Positions 52,498-61,904 are shown, counted from the first letter of the stretch. The stretch is 64,000 bases of DNA from Candidatus Kuenenia stuttgartensis (GCA_943329845.2 CALQFM020000006.1:25336-89335); one strand, 5' to 3'. Notes: generated from the sequence alone by a model not told the origin. Made by a program: numbers and translations.

Positions 52498-52711
52498 ACC
52501 CGCCTCGGATTCTGACGGGAAGCGCGGGCTTTTTGCCGCGCCGATAGCGGATCGACCGGTCGCGTGAACGGAGTCGGCAAAACTCAAAATCAACCTATGT
52601 CATAGGATGATTTTGTAAATTCTTTCCATCCTGTCGAGGGCGCAATCTGCTGGATCGCGTTGGGGACGGATGTTCGGAACGCCGCCTCGCCCCTCGCCAA
52701 AGGAACTGAAG

Positions 52712-53068
52712 ATGATCCGACCTCCCAGCCGCACCAAGCTCGTTCCCACCCTTGCTGACGACAACCGGACGTCCCTGCAGCGCTACAGGGACACGGACAA
52801 GGAGCAGCGGGCCTCGGGCGTGGGCGCGCCGCCGCATCATCTGGGTGCGGACCAAGCCGATTGCTGGCGCGAACTGGTCGCGCTCCCCGGCGCGAAGGCG
52901 CTCACGGGCGGGGACAGGTGGCGCGTCGAGATGACCGCCAAGCTCATGGTCACGGTGAGGTCGGGCGAGTTCAAGGACTTCGAGCTGCGCTCGCTCAACG
53001 GCCTGCTCGGCCAGATGGGCATGCCGCTGCTCGAGGGCGCCAAGCACGCCGCTCCGAAGCCGGCCTGA
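52712..53068 (+). CDS. Hypothetical protein, terminase-small-subunit-like
   Basis: A 118-residue protein. The part HHLGADQADCWRELVAL...LTGGDRWRVEMTAKLM...LNGLLGQMGMP resembles the helical core of phage small terminase subunits, but the match is by pattern only. No other phage gene is in the window. AGGA precedes the ATG at 52712. It converges with an SDR gene, with a 7-bp hairpin (53080-53100) at the junction. Confidence 0.5.
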   Translation: MIRPPSRTKLVPTLADDNRTSLQRYRDTDKEQRASGVGAPPHHLGADQADCWRELVALPGAKALTGGDRWRVEMTAKLMVTVRSGEFKDFELRSLNGLLGQMGMPLLEGAKHAAPKPA

Positions 53069-53080
53069 TGGCGCGAGTGC

Positions 53081-53902
53081 CTATCCTTTTGGCGGATAGG
53101 CGTTCTGGCTCATCATCGCCATCACCTGCTCGGGCTCCTTGAAGCCGGCCTGCGCCGACTCGCCGAACGCCGCCATCAGCGCGTCGCACCGCGCCTGGAC
53201 ATAGGGCTTGTAGTCGGCGTGGGTGAAGACGTGCAACTCGTTGCCCTCGATCGCCTTGACCACCCGCTTGCCGACATCGGCCGCGTTCATTGCGGTGGGG
53301 TTGGGCTCGGGCGGGCGGCCGCTGAGGTTGCTGACAACGGTGCCCGGCATCAGGATCGACACGCCGATATTGTCGGGCTTCAGCTCCCAGGCCATGACCT
53401 CGCCGAAGCCGACGGCGGCGTATTTGGCGACCACGTAGTCACCGATGGGCGAGGCGGCCACCGCGCCCGCCATGGACGAGGTGATGACGATGTGCCCGCC
53501 CTCGCCATGGGCGCGCAGCAGGCCGAGCGTGTAGTGGACCGTGTTGTAGACGCCGGTCAGGTTGATCGCCATCATCCGGTCCCACTTGGCCGGCTCGGTC
53601 TCGGCCACCTTGGCGCCCGACGGCGGAATGCCCGCATTGGCGCAGACCACATGCAGCTTGCCGAATGCCTCGATTCGCTTGACCGCCGCTTCCAGCGCCG
53701 GCCTGTCGGTGACGTCGAGCAGCATGGACAGCACCTCGGTGCCGCGCTGCTTGAAGTGAGCCTCGGTCTGGTCGAGCGCAGCCTTGTTGACGTCGGCGAT
53801 GACCAGCCGCATGCCCTTGTCGGCGAACGCATCCGCCATGGCCAGGCCAATGCCGCTGGCGCCGCCGGTGATGAAGGCCGTCCGGCCCGATAGATCGCGC
53901 AT
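53081..53902 (-). CDS. Short-chain dehydrogenase/reductase
   Basis: A 273-residue classical SDR. Cofactor motif TGGASGIG is at 12-19, ANAG at 88-91, catalytic Ser142/143, Tyr156 and Lys160 (YVVAK). The C-terminal 60 residues contain a helix-rich extension (YKPYVQARCDALMAAFGES) seen in SDRs acting on larger alcohols. GGGGAGGA lies seven bases before the ATG at 53902. Substrate unknown. Confidence 0.9.
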   Translation of the reverse strand: MRDLSGRTAFITGGASGIGLAMADAFADKGMRLVIADVNKAALDQTEAHFKQRGTEVLSMLLDVTDRPALEAAVKRIEAFGKLHVVCANAGIPPSGAKVAETEPAKWDRMMAINLTGVYNTVHYTLGLLRAHGEGGHIVITSSMAGAVAASPIGDYVVAKYAAVGFGEVMAWELKPDNIGVSILMPGTVVSNLSGRPPEPNPTAMNAADVGKRVVKAIEGNELHVFTHADYKPYVQARCDALMAAFGESAQAGFKEPEQVMAMMSQNAYPPKG

Positions 53903-54073
53903 CCTCAATCCTCCCCTGGAACGATGTCCCGAGTTGGGCGGGATCGGGCGCGCAAGTCAAGCATGACGGTCGGACAGACGCCCGGCAGATAGGATCACGC
54001 GGGGCGTTGGTGATCCTGCTGTCGCTCGATCCCTGGCAGGACGTGCCGCGAAAGCGGCAATGGCCCTGAACGC

Positions 54074-54100
54074 AAAAAAGGCGGCCCCTTCGGACCGCCT
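54074..54100 (-). terminator. Rho-independent terminator of the cold-shock gene
   Basis: On the minus strand GGCGGTCC-GAAG-GGGCCGCC is followed directly by TTTTTTG. The stem has one internal mismatch. It lies 51 bases after the cold-shock gene stop. Confidence 0.8.
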
Positions 54101-54151
54101 CTCGCCCCGGCGAGCCTAAGCTCGCACTGGGCCGGCATGGAATGCCGTAGC

Positions 54152-54361
54152 TTAGCCGATCTGCAGATTGCAGGCCGACGACTTGCCGGTCTTGCGATCT
54201 TTTTCCATCTCGAAGCCAAGCTTCTGGCCTTCGTTCAGGCTGGTGTGCCCGGCGCGCTCGACGGCCGAGATATGCACGAAAACGTCGGCGCTGCCGTCGT
54301 CGGGCTGGATGAATCCGAAGCCCTTCTGGGCGTTGAACCACTTCACGGTTCCATTGGTCAT
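54152..54361 (-). CDS. cspA: Cold-shock-domain protein
   Basis: A 69-residue CSD protein. RNP1 (KGFGFIQPD) and RNP2 (VFVHISAV) are intact and the N-terminal GTVKWFNAQ is standard. It binds single-stranded nucleic acid as an RNA chaperone. The ATG follows AAGGAA. It has a clear terminator, and a 15-base palindrome (54392-54406) lies in its likely 5' leader. Paralogues are usual, so cold induction of this copy is not certain. Confidence 0.95.
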   Translation of the reverse strand: MTNGTVKWFNAQKGFGFIQPDDGSADVFVHISAVERAGHTSLNEGQKLGFEMEKDRKTGKSSACNLQIG

Positions 54362-54686
54362 AGTAAGTTCCTTGTGGAATAGAATCATCGGCCGGAACAG
54401 TTCCGGACGAACCAAATTTTCGATGTGGAGGGGGTCAGAAGGCGGTGCCCGCATTTTACTGGAGCACCCAGATTGGCCGTACCAATACGAATTTGATGGC
54501 CGCTGGATAAAGTATAATTACAGGGCGCGCAAGGAATTATTTTAATTATTTTTTAGATCACCCACCGAAGAGTATGATATTTTTACGAACATTGCTTTTT
54601 GCGCACAACGCCCCATCTTCACGACCTTGCGTGTCGATCCGATCTGTCGGTGCCGTGCGCGTCCAGCCACCCGAAGAAAGCCCGCC
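54362..54686. other. 325-base gap, partly AT-rich
   Basis: Holds the palindrome above and an AT-rich stretch (54500-54600). A plus-strand frame ending at 54545 reads protein-like near its end ([20 protein letters not shown]) but has no start outside the antisense of the cold-shock gene; it may be the tail of a lost gene. Promoters of both flanking genes should lie here. Confidence 0.35.
54392..54406. promoter_or_regulatory. Palindrome CCGGAAC-A-GTTCCGG upstream of cold-shock gene
   Basis: Seven-base perfect arms around one base, 31 bases before the start codon on the minus strand. It is too tightly spaced for a stable RNA hairpin and so is more likely a protein-binding site. Confidence 0.4.
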
Positions 54687-54947
54687 ATGCCCATGGAAGC
54701 GTCACGCCGGCGCGAAGAGATATTCCTGATGGAGCCCGAGCTGCATAGCTGGGCGTCGACCTACACGGATGACCCGAACCTGGCCTACGCGCTGGTGCAC
54801 CACACCATCATGAAATCCTGGAACGCTCTGAACCGGCCGGCGACGACGACCACGACACGAACATGGCTGGCCGAGCTGATGTGGCACACGGTGAGCACCA
54901 TGGACTGCTTCGACGACATGCAGTCGTCCGGCAAGCGGCCCAACTAG
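54687..54947 (+). CDS. Small protein resembling an isolated sigma-70 region 2
   Basis: An 86-residue protein. The stretch LHSWASTYTDDPNLAYALVHHTIMKSWNAL has the spacing of ECF sigma region 2 (compare LRAFGRSLSGTRDRADDLVQETLMKAW in the sigma gene at 60814), and WLAELMWHTVSTMD matches the following helix. There is no region 4. It could be a sigma mimic, an anti-sigma partner or a decayed sigma. The next gene starts ten bases downstream. The start codon is uncertain; only a weak GAAG lies upstream. Confidence 0.55.
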   Translation: MPMEASRRREEIFLMEPELHSWASTYTDDPNLAYALVHHTIMKSWNALNRPATTTTTRTWLAELMWHTVSTMDCFDDMQSSGKRPN

Positions 54948-54957
54948 GGAAATCGAC

Positions 54958-55206
54958 ATGAACGACTTCAATTACGGCATTCCGGCGGAACTGTTCCTGC
55001 GCGGCATCGGCGCGGGCGGCAAGCGGCTCGTTTACAAGCGCTTCCCCTCGGCGGCCGCGGCGATCCAGTTCGCGGTGGAAGGCTCGGCCGGCTTCGCCAC
55101 GGTCACGCTGGAGGTCGAGGACGAGCGTTTCGAGAAGGATGGCATCCGCCGCCTGTACGACGCGGCAGACTATCCGCTGGCGCGAAGCGTCCCACTCGCC
55201 GCGTAG
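54958..55206 (+). CDS. Small conserved-looking hypothetical protein
   Basis: An 82-residue acidic/basic mixed protein without signal or membrane segment. It contains KRFPSAAAAIQFAVEGSAG and TLEVEDERFEKDGIRRLYD. AGGGAA precedes the ATG, ten bases after the upstream stop, so it is probably co-transcribed with the sigma-region-2-like gene. No family recognised. Confidence 0.6.
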   Translation: MNDFNYGIPAELFLRGIGAGGKRLVYKRFPSAAAAIQFAVEGSAGFATVTLEVEDERFEKDGIRRLYDAADYPLARSVPLAA

Positions 55207-55293
55207 TGCGCTGCGAGCCCCGGCGGAATCGCCCTGGCGCCGGAATGGCCCGGCGATTAGTTCCGGAGCTGGGACCGCTCAAACGGCGGCGGC

Positions 55294-56163
55294 TCAGGCC
55301 GTCACGCTCACCTCTACCTGCATATCCCGGTACGCATTCGATGCGCCGGTAAAGCTGCCGGTAACCGGCATGGCCTGATCGATATGGCGCGCGACCGCCA
55401 CCGGTATCAGGTTGCGGCCCCCGCTGGCGCGATTCGTCGGATCGAAGGTGACCCAGCCTGCGTCCGGCACGTAAACCTCTGCCCAGGCATGGGTCGATCC
55501 GGCGCCCGATGAGCCGCGGGCTTGCGGGTCGCCGTCCGGCAGGAACAGATAGCCCGATACGATCCGAGCGCCGAAGCCCAGGCTGCGGGCCGCCTCGACG
55601 AACAGCACAGCGAAGTCCCGGCACGATCCCCAGCCCCGGTCCAGGGTCTCGACCGGCGACTGCGTGCCTTCATCGTCGCGGCTCTGGTAGGAAATCCAGC
55701 GCGATACGCCCATGCTCAGATCCTGCAGCAACGCCAGCGTATCGGTCGGCCTGCCTGCGACGAATTCATATGCCCAGCTCCGCAGCCGTCCGCCGGGATC
55801 GACGTATTGCTGGACTGCCAGCGCGCCCAGGTCGGTGAGTTCCGAGTCCGAATAGGCGAATGGGTAGCGCGCGGCGGCGGCTGCCACGTCGAATTCGGGC
55901 CAGACAGGCGCGAACAGCTCCAGTCGTACGGCGCTTTCGATGGTCAGGGAGTCGGACCAGCCTTCGAAGCTGGCCGTGGCGACAGTGTTTCCGAACACGT
56001 CGTGTGCCCACGTCAACGACGCCTGGGGCGAGATCGTCACGGCGCTCGAGATCAGCCGCAGGTCGCGGCTTTCCCGGGGCCGCAGCATCAGCCGGTGCCG
56101 GCCCAGCTGTACCGCCTGATGATACCGGTAGGCGGTGCGATGCCGTATCGACAGAACCATCAT
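55294..56163 (-). CDS. Transglutaminase-like protein
   Basis: A 289-residue protein with an N-terminal beta domain (SIRHRTAYRYHQAVQLGRHRLMLRPR, the bact_transglu_N module) and a papain-like transglutaminase core. The triad is C181 (GWGSCRDFA), H225 (THAWAEVYVP) and D241 (WVTFDPTN). Bacterial members act as proteases or cross-linking enzymes. Encoded alone, divergent from the P450 gene. Confidence 0.9.
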   Translation of the reverse strand: MMVLSIRHRTAYRYHQAVQLGRHRLMLRPRESRDLRLISSAVTISPQASLTWAHDVFGNTVATASFEGWSDSLTIESAVRLELFAPVWPEFDVAAAAARYPFAYSDSELTDLGALAVQQYVDPGGRLRSWAYEFVAGRPTDTLALLQDLSMGVSRWISYQSRDDEGTQSPVETLDRGWGSCRDFAVLFVEAARSLGFGARIVSGYLFLPDGDPQARGSSGAGSTHAWAEVYVPDAGWVTFDPTNRASGGRNLIPVAVARHIDQAMPVTGSFTGASNAYRDMQVEVSVTA

Positions 56164-56371
56164 GGGGCGCGTGTTCCTTTCCGGTCACCCTGCCCACGCT
56201 AGCACAGCCGGACCGGCGGCGGGTCACGCGAAGGCGCAGGGCTGATGGGAACGAGGGCGGGTTCCCGCCACTCCCCCATTGCAAAATCCTTGCAATCCTG
56301 TTCACCTGCAACCATGACTGTGGCGAGGCTGAATGGCCGCCACGTTTGGCAAGAAACGGGAGATTTTCGCC

Positions 56372-57679
56372 ATGGCACGCACCACGCCGCGCACCGAGCC
56401 CAACCACATGAAGTGTCCGATGTCCGCGAGGGACGTGGACCTATTCTCGCCCGGCGCGCAGGAGCATTGGTACGAGGCCTATCCGATTCTGCACCGGGAA
56501 TCGCCGGTTCACCGCATTCCGGGCGAAGGCACCACGCCGAACCATGACGGCTTCATCCTCACCAAGTACGAGGACATCTCCCTGGTTGTGAAGGATCCGG
56601 TGCGCTTCCCGGCGTTCCTGTCCGACAAGCCCAAGCCCAATCCGGACGGTTCGCAGCAGCAGCTCAACGCCATGCAGGTGTCGATCCTCAGCCTGCGGCC
56701 CAACATCGAGCTGTGGCGCGCGCACCGGCAGGAACTGACCGATCCGTGGGTCGGGCCCGGCGCCACCCGCAACACCGACATGATCACCCGCTTCGCCGAC
56801 CAGCTGATCGATAACTGGATCGATAACGGCAAGGTGGACTTCGTCAACGAGTTCGCCCGGCCGCTGCCGCAGATGGTCATGGCCGCCGTTCTCGGCTTTC
56901 CGCAGTCGGACCTGAAGAAGCTCGAACGCTGGGGCACCGCCCAGGTCGCGGCCTTCGTCTATGGCCGCGGCCACCGCAACCAGCTGACCCCCGAGGAGAC
57001 CGCCGAGCAGTTCAAGATTCTCGACGGCTTCAAGGAATACGTGGCCGAATGGGTCGTCGAGAAGCGCAGGAACCCGCAGGACGACATGATCTCGTTCCTG
57101 ACCCAGGTGACCTACAAGGCGCTGGACCGCAAGCTGACCGACATCGAGATCAACGGCATCGTCTACGCCATGCTGATCGGCGGTCTGGAAACCACCCAGT
57201 ACGCCATCGCCGAACAGGCCCAGCTGCTGTGCGAGGATCCCGAGCTGTTCCAGACCATCAAGCATGACCGGTCCAAGCTGCGCCCCTTCACCGAGGAAGG
57301 CATGCGACTGCGCGCGCCGACGCAAGGGCTCTCGACCCGCTACACCATCCAGGACGAGGAGTTCCAGGGCGTGAAGGTGCCGAAGGGCTCGATCCTGCAC
57401 ATGCGCTGGGCCGCCGGCAACCTGGACCCGGACGAATTCGAGTGCCCAGCCGAGGTGATGCTTGACCGCAAGGGCGTCGGGCGGCACCTGACCTTTTCGC
57501 AGGGTCCGCGTATCTGTCCCGGCGCCGGCATCTCGCGGATCGAGCAGCAGATCGCCTGGGACCGCCTGCTTGACCGCATCGACAGCCTGGAATATGGCGA
57601 GGGGAACACCTTCCGCCACCAGCCGGGCATCATGATGGGCCTGCTGGAGCTGCACCTTACGTTCACCAAGTCGGCGTAA
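56372..57679 (+). CDS. Cytochrome P450
   Basis: A 435-residue soluble bacterial P450. The haem-thiolate motif FSQGPRICPG places the cysteine at 382; the I-helix oxygen motif is GGLETT (270-275) and the K-helix ExxR is E309-G-M-R312. The ATG at 56372 has GGGAG nine bases upstream; an ATG 13 codons earlier is possible. An SDR-like gene starts four bases after the stop, so the pair likely works on one substrate. No dedicated ferredoxin is nearby. Confidence 0.93.
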   Translation: MARTTPRTEPNHMKCPMSARDVDLFSPGAQEHWYEAYPILHRESPVHRIPGEGTTPNHDGFILTKYEDISLVVKDPVRFPAFLSDKPKPNPDGSQQQLNAMQVSILSLRPNIELWRAHRQELTDPWVGPGATRNTDMITRFADQLIDNWIDNGKVDFVNEFARPLPQMVMAAVLGFPQSDLKKLERWGTAQVAAFVYGRGHRNQLTPEETAEQFKILDGFKEYVAEWVVEKRRNPQDDMISFLTQVTYKALDRKLTDIEINGIVYAMLIGGLETTQYAIAEQAQLLCEDPELFQTIKHDRSKLRPFTEEGMRLRAPTQGLSTRYTIQDEEFQGVKVPKGSILHMRWAAGNLDPDEFECPAEVMLDRKGVGRHLTFSQGPRICPGAGISRIEQQIAWDRLLDRIDSLEYGEGNTFRHQPGIMMGLLELHLTFTKSA

Positions 57680-57683
57680 CGCC

Positions 57684-58394
57684 ATGGCCGCGATCCCGCT
57701 CGACGGCGCCCGTGTCCTCGTCATCGGCGGCAGTTCGGGGTTCGGCGAGGCAACGGCCGCCCGTGCCGCGGCCGAAGGCGCCCGCGTCACCATCGCCTCG
57801 CGTTCCGAGGACAAGCTGCGCGCCGCCGCGGCGCGGATCGGCCATCAATGCCAGACCGCCGCGGTCGATGTCCGCGACGGCGACGCCATTGCCGCCATGC
57901 TGGCCCGGCTCGGCACTCTCGATCATATCGTGCTGTCGGCCGGCGAACTGCCGCCGCCCGGACCCTTGTCGCTCGAGCACATGCACGAGCAGGCCAATGC
58001 CCGGTTCTGGAGCGTCATCCACGTCGCCCGCAATGCGACGTTCGGCCCGAACGGTTCGCTGACGCTGGTGACCGGCGCGGCGACGCTGCGGCCGCCCAAG
58101 GGCATGGCCGCCCTGTCGGCCATCGGCGCCGCGGTGAACGCCCTGTCGCGCGGGCTGGCGCAGGACCTGGCGCCGGTGCGGGTCAATACCGTAATCCCCG
58201 GCGCTGCCGATACGCCGCTGTGGAACATGCTGCCCGCGGACAAGAAGGCCGAGCGCATGGAGCAGATCGGCCGCAGTCTCCCGGTGGGCCGGGTCGGCCA
58301 GGCCGACGATGTGGCGCTGCAGATCGTCGCCTGCATGGTCAACCCGTTCATGACCGGCAGCCTTGTGGTGCTCGATGGCGGCGGGTCCATCTGA
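57684..58394 (+). CDS. SDR-fold protein lacking the catalytic Tyr and Lys
   Basis: A 236-residue SDR-fold protein. The cofactor loop GGSSGFG (15-21) and the C-terminal VVLDGGG are present, but where classical SDRs have YSASK this protein reads LSAIG, and the catalytic Ser is Gly/Ala (VTGAAT). A related atypical SDR group with VRVNTVIPGAADTPLW exists. It may bind cofactor without redox activity or use other residues. Linked to the P450 by a four-base gap. Confidence 0.88.
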   Translation: MAAIPLDGARVLVIGGSSGFGEATAARAAAEGARVTIASRSEDKLRAAAARIGHQCQTAAVDVRDGDAIAAMLARLGTLDHIVLSAGELPPPGPLSLEHMHEQANARFWSVIHVARNATFGPNGSLTLVTGAATLRPPKGMAALSAIGAAVNALSRGLAQDLAPVRVNTVIPGAADTPLWNMLPADKKAERMEQIGRSLPVGRVGQADDVALQIVACMVNPFMTGSLVVLDGGGSI

Positions 58395-58474
58395 CGGGAA
58401 CCTTTTCCGACGGTTGCTGTTGACTGATCGGCCGGGATACCGGCCATGGATCCGGGTCATCTTTGTCGGGCACG

Positions 58475-58711
58475 ATGAAAGTCAGGAAGCGCGCAGCGAA
58501 TTTCGTAACGCACTATGAGGGCGACTTGTGCTCAATCGGTGTGCATCAGGATGGCCGGGGGCAGGTCACTCTCGGCTTTCCCGATCCGGACGGTCGACTG
58601 GTGTCCGAGTCCGCCACGATCCCGGAGGTATGGGATTTCCTCGAGCACATAGAGGCGCTGGAGCGCGAGGAGCTCGACAGCTGGGTAATGGACCACCTGC
58701 CAAATAACTGA
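58475..58711 (+). CDS. Small hypothetical protein
   Basis: A 78-residue acidic protein without signal or membrane segment; contains HYEGDLCSIGVHQDGRG and TIPEVWDFLEHIEALEREEL. No family recognised. A TTG four codons upstream (58463) is an alternative start; neither has a good ribosome site. Confidence 0.5.
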   Translation: MKVRKRAANFVTHYEGDLCSIGVHQDGRGQVTLGFPDPDGRLVSESATIPEVWDFLEHIEALEREELDSWVMDHLPNN

Positions 58712-58881
58712 GTGGACGCGTCTGCATCGGGTCAGCGCATCGTTCGCGGCTGTGTTACGGAGAAGCCGGATTATATAGATTTATCCGAACGTTCGATGAT
58801 CGCGGCGACCTGCGGGTGAGGCTGCGTTGGGGGAGGGAACACGGTCTTGCGCTGCGCCGCGGCTAGTTTGGCTGCCTGTCG

Positions 58882-60729
58882 ATGAGGAGCATCTTCCCGC
58901 TCATCATTGGCTTCCTGATGCTCGTTCTGGTGGTGGTTGCGACCGGCGCCCTCGTGCGCGCGCAAGAGGACATGAACGACAAGGTCCGAGCCTCGCTGGA
59001 GGTCGATAACGGCCTGTGGCAACTACTATCGGCCCTGCAGGACGCCGAAACGGGGCAACGCGGCTATCTGCTCACCGGCGACCCGCTCTATCTCGAGCCC
59101 TACAACAAGGCCGTCCCGCATATCGACGAGCGGCTCGACTATCTCCGCCGGGGCATGCACGGAAATGCCGCCCGGGAACAGGATCTGCGTGCGCTCGCCG
59201 ATGTGGTGGAACGGCGGCTCCAGATCATCGACAACACCATTGCACTGTACGCCGCCGGCAGGGTCGCCGAGGCCACATCCATCGTCGGCAATGGACAGGG
59301 GAAGGCGCTGATGGACCGTGCCCGCAGCATCGTCGGCACGCTGCGGGACCACCAGAATCGCTCCATGGAATCGCTGAAGGCCGACACGCGCCGCGCCGTC
59401 ATGCGCATGGAGTTGGCGATCATTGCGGCCATCGCCGCCGTGATTCTGTTGGCGGCGTACGCTGTATTCGACGCCTACCGACGCAGCGCCAGCATCGTGC
59501 GGGCGCGCAACGAGTTGCGGGTGGTGAACAGCAAGCTGGTGCAGGAGGCCCGGACACGGGCAGCGGTCGAGGACCAGCTGCGCCAGTCGCAGAAGATGGA
59601 GGCCATGGGCCAGCTTACCGGCGGCCTCGCCCACGACTTCAACAACATGCTGGCGGTGATCATCGGCAACCTGAACCTGCTGTCGCGGCGGCTGGCGCGC
59701 GGCGAGACCGATGTGGGCCGCTACGTGGCTCAGGCGATGGACGGCGCCGAACGCGCCACCACCCTGACGCACCGGCTGCTGGCGTTCGCGCGCAAGCAGG
59801 CGCTGGCGCCCGAGCCCATCGAGATCAACCGGCTGGTCTCCAGCATGTCGGAAATGCTGAACCGCGCGCTGGGCGAGACGATCCGCGTCGAGACGGTCCT
59901 GGCCGGCGGCCTCTGGACCGTGAACACCGATCGCGGACAGCTCGAAAGCGCCATCCTGAACCTGTCGGTCAACGCCCGCGACGCCATGGTGGATGGCGGC
60001 AGGCTTACCATCGAAACCGCTAATGCCCATCTCGACGACATGTACGCGGCGGATCATGTGGGCGTGCCGGCCGGGCAATATGTGCTGGTCGCGGTCACCG
60101 ATACCGGAACCGGCATGCCCGCCGAAGTGATCGCCAAGGCGTTCGATCCGTTCTTCACTACCAAGGAGCCGGGCAAGGGCACGGGACTTGGCCTGTCGCA
60201 GGTGCATGGCTTCGTCTACCAGTCGGGCGGGCATGTGAAGATATATTCCGAGCCCGGCTCAGGCACGACCGTGAAGATCTACCTGCCGCGCCACTATGGC
60301 GCACCGGCCCCAGCGCAGTCCGACGCCGACCGGCCGCCGCCACCAATGGGTGCGCCGCATCAGGTTATCCTGGTGGTCGAGGACGACGACCGGGTGCGGC
60401 AGATGTCCGTCGATGCCCTGCGCGACCTGGGCTACACGGTGATCCACGCCAACAGCGCGGCGACCGCCCTGAGACTGCTCGACGAGCATCCCGAAGTCGC
60501 GCTGCTGTTCACCGACATCGTCATGCCGGATGTCAACGGCCGCCAGCTCGCGGACATGGCGTTGCAGCGCCGGCCGGGGCTGAAGGTACTGTTCACCACC
60601 GGCTACACGCGGAACGCGGTGGTGCATAATGGGGTCGTCGATCTCGGCGTCCACCTGATCGGCAAGCCGTTCACGCTGCAGCAGCTCGCCCAGAAGGTTC
60701 ATGAGGTTATCGGGACCAGTTCAGGCTGA
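58882..60729 (+). CDS. CHASE3 hybrid sensor histidine kinase
   Basis: A 615-residue membrane kinase. Transmembrane segments at about 5-25 and 175-195 flank a CHASE3 sensor ([27 protein letters not shown]). HisKA has phosphoacceptor H251 in [10 protein letters not shown]; HATPase_c has [17 protein letters not shown] and [12 protein letters not shown]. The C-terminal receiver has EDD and D545 (LFTDIVMP). It shares architecture with the kinase at 32573 but has CHASE3 instead of PAS. It is the first of a run of signalling genes ending at phyR. Confidence 0.93.
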   Translation: MRSIFPLIIGFLMLVLVVVATGALVRAQEDMNDKVRASLEVDNGLWQLLSALQDAETGQRGYLLTGDPLYLEPYNKAVPHIDERLDYLRRGMHGNAAREQDLRALADVVERRLQIIDNTIALYAAGRVAEATSIVGNGQGKALMDRARSIVGTLRDHQNRSMESLKADTRRAVMRMELAIIAAIAAVILLAAYAVFDAYRRSASIVRARNELRVVNSKLVQEARTRAAVEDQLRQSQKMEAMGQLTGGLAHDFNNMLAVIIGNLNLLSRRLARGETDVGRYVAQAMDGAERATTLTHRLLAFARKQALAPEPIEINRLVSSMSEMLNRALGETIRVETVLAGGLWTVNTDRGQLESAILNLSVNARDAMVDGGRLTIETANAHLDDMYAADHVGVPAGQYVLVAVTDTGTGMPAEVIAKAFDPFFTTKEPGKGTGLGLSQVHGFVYQSGGHVKIYSEPGSGTTVKIYLPRHYGAPAPAQSDADRPPPPMGAPHQVILVVEDDDRVRQMSVDALRDLGYTVIHANSAATALRLLDEHPEVALLFTDIVMPDVNGRQLADMALQRRPGLKVLFTTGYTRNAVVHNGVVDLGVHLIGKPFTLQQLAQKVHEVIGTSSG

Positions 60730-60742
60730 TGGGGACATGCCC

Positions 60743-60767
60743 GAACATTTCCGGCGTTTGGTCGTTC
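60743..60767 (+). promoter_or_regulatory. EcfG-type promoter, sigma gene
   Basis: CGAAC (60743-60747), 16 bases, CGTT (60764-60767). The known alphaproteobacterial EcfG consensus is GGAAC-N16/17-CGTT; one mismatch here. It ends 46 bases before the sigma gene start. Confidence 0.5.
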
Positions 60768-60813
60768 TCATGCGTCGACAGAGGCGAAATTCAGTCATCA
60801 TGAATGCAGGCCC

Positions 60814-61344
60814 GTGAGCGAAACCCAAAATTCCGATAGCGGCGAACCGCTGTCCGACGAGGCGTTCGTGCGCGAACTCCAGGACGTGCTGCCGTCGCTC
60901 CGGGCCTTCGGCCGCAGCCTTAGTGGTACACGTGACCGCGCTGATGACCTGGTCCAGGAAACGCTGATGAAGGCATGGTCTGCTCGGGCGCGGTTCCGTG
61001 CGGGCACAAGCTTCCGCGCATGGACATTCGTCATCCTGCGCAATGCCTTCCTGTCCGACCGGCGACGCCTGTCGACCACCATGGAAACCAGCGACGAGGG
61101 CGTCGACCTGGTGATGTCCACGCCGGCGTCGCAGGATCGCAGGCTGATGCTGGGCGACCTCCAGCGCGCGCTGATGCAACTCCCCGACGCTTGGCGCGAG
61201 GCGGTCGTGCTGGTAGGCGCGAGTGGCCTGTCCTATCAGGAAGCCGCGGACATTTGCGGCTGCCCGATCGGCACGATACGGAGCCGCGTGGCGCGCGGGC
61301 GAGCCGCACTGGACCGGATAATGAATGGTGTTCCCGGCAACTAG
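60814..61344 (+). CDS. ecfG: EcfG-type ECF sigma factor (GTG start)
   Basis: A 176-residue ECF sigma factor. Region 2 is LRAFGRSLSGTRDRADDLVQETLMKAW, followed by FRAGTSFRAWTFVILRNAFLSDRRR, a stretch characteristic of the EcfG (ECF15) group; region 4 is LPDAWREAVVLVGASGLSYQEAADICGCPIGTIRSRVARGRAAL. EcfG drives the general stress response and is held by NepR until phosphorylated PhyR removes NepR. nepR and phyR lie 2.3-2.5 kb downstream, farther than in the usual compact locus. The gene has an EcfG-like promoter of its own. Confidence 0.88.
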   Translation: MSETQNSDSGEPLSDEAFVRELQDVLPSLRAFGRSLSGTRDRADDLVQETLMKAWSARARFRAGTSFRAWTFVILRNAFLSDRRRLSTTMETSDEGVDLVMSTPASQDRRLMLGDLQRALMQLPDAWREAVVLVGASGLSYQEAADICGCPIGTIRSRVARGRAALDRIMNGVPGN

Positions 61345-61374
61345 CGGGTACATCCAAGCCAATGCAATTTTTTC

Positions 61375-61399
61375 GGAACCGAACATCTGGTTGCGAGTT
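61375..61399 (+). promoter_or_regulatory. EcfG-type promoter, response regulator
   Basis: GGAAC (61375-61379), 16 bases, AGTT (61396-61399); 101 bases before the gene at 61501. Confidence 0.5.
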
Positions 61400-61500
61400 A
61401 CCACGTGGGCTCGTTCGAAACGGTCTGACCGGGCTACATTGGTGCCCTAACGGACGGGCTCTGCCGGGGTAAGGGGCAACACAGGAGTCAGGATCTATTA

Positions 61501-61863
61501 ATGCCAGAAACCAGCATTCTTCTCATCGAGGATGATCCGGCCATCTCCATGATCGTCGAGGAAATGATGATGGATCTTGGCATGGGCACCGTCATCACCG
61601 CCGGCCGGCTTCCCGCGGCGCTGGAGGCCGCGGCCAATGGCGGGTTTGACTGTGCCATCGTCGACCTGAAGCTGCATGGACAGGATACTTTCGAGGTCGC
61701 GCGCATCCTCAGGCAGCGGAATATCCCTTTCGCCTTCTTCACCGGATACGCCGCCGACAGTCTGCGCGAGTATGCGTCTCAGCCGGTGCTGCCAAAGCCC
61801 TTCGCCGAGGCCGACCTCAAGGGTATCCTCGATCACCTTCTACGGCCCGTTAACGGGGCCTGA
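61501..61863 (+). CDS. Single-domain response regulator
   Basis: A 120-residue stand-alone receiver. Acidic pair EDD (10-12), phosphoacceptor D55 (VDLKLHG), a Thr in FFTGY and Lys in LPKPF. The PFAFFTGY segment resembles the FATGUY group of single-domain regulators that tune the general stress response in alphaproteobacteria (SdrG/MrrA-like). It sits next to an HWE kinase, its likely phosphodonor. Confidence 0.88.
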   Translation: MPETSILLIEDDPAISMIVEEMMMDLGMGTVITAGRLPAALEAAANGGFDCAIVDLKLHGQDTFEVARILRQRNIPFAFFTGYAADSLREYASQPVLPKPFAEADLKGILDHLLRPVNGA

Positions 61864-61904
61864 ACCGCGGCTCGCAGGAAAACGCAGGCCCTGGTTTGAT
61901 TCCG

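Noticed and set aside
54407..54545. Possible gene ending at 54545
   Set aside because: Its last 25 codons look protein-like, but there is no start other than inside the antisense of the cold-shock gene.
58837..58841. GGAAC ahead of the CHASE3 kinase as a fifth EcfG promoter
   Set aside because: No NGTT follows at 16 or 17 bases.
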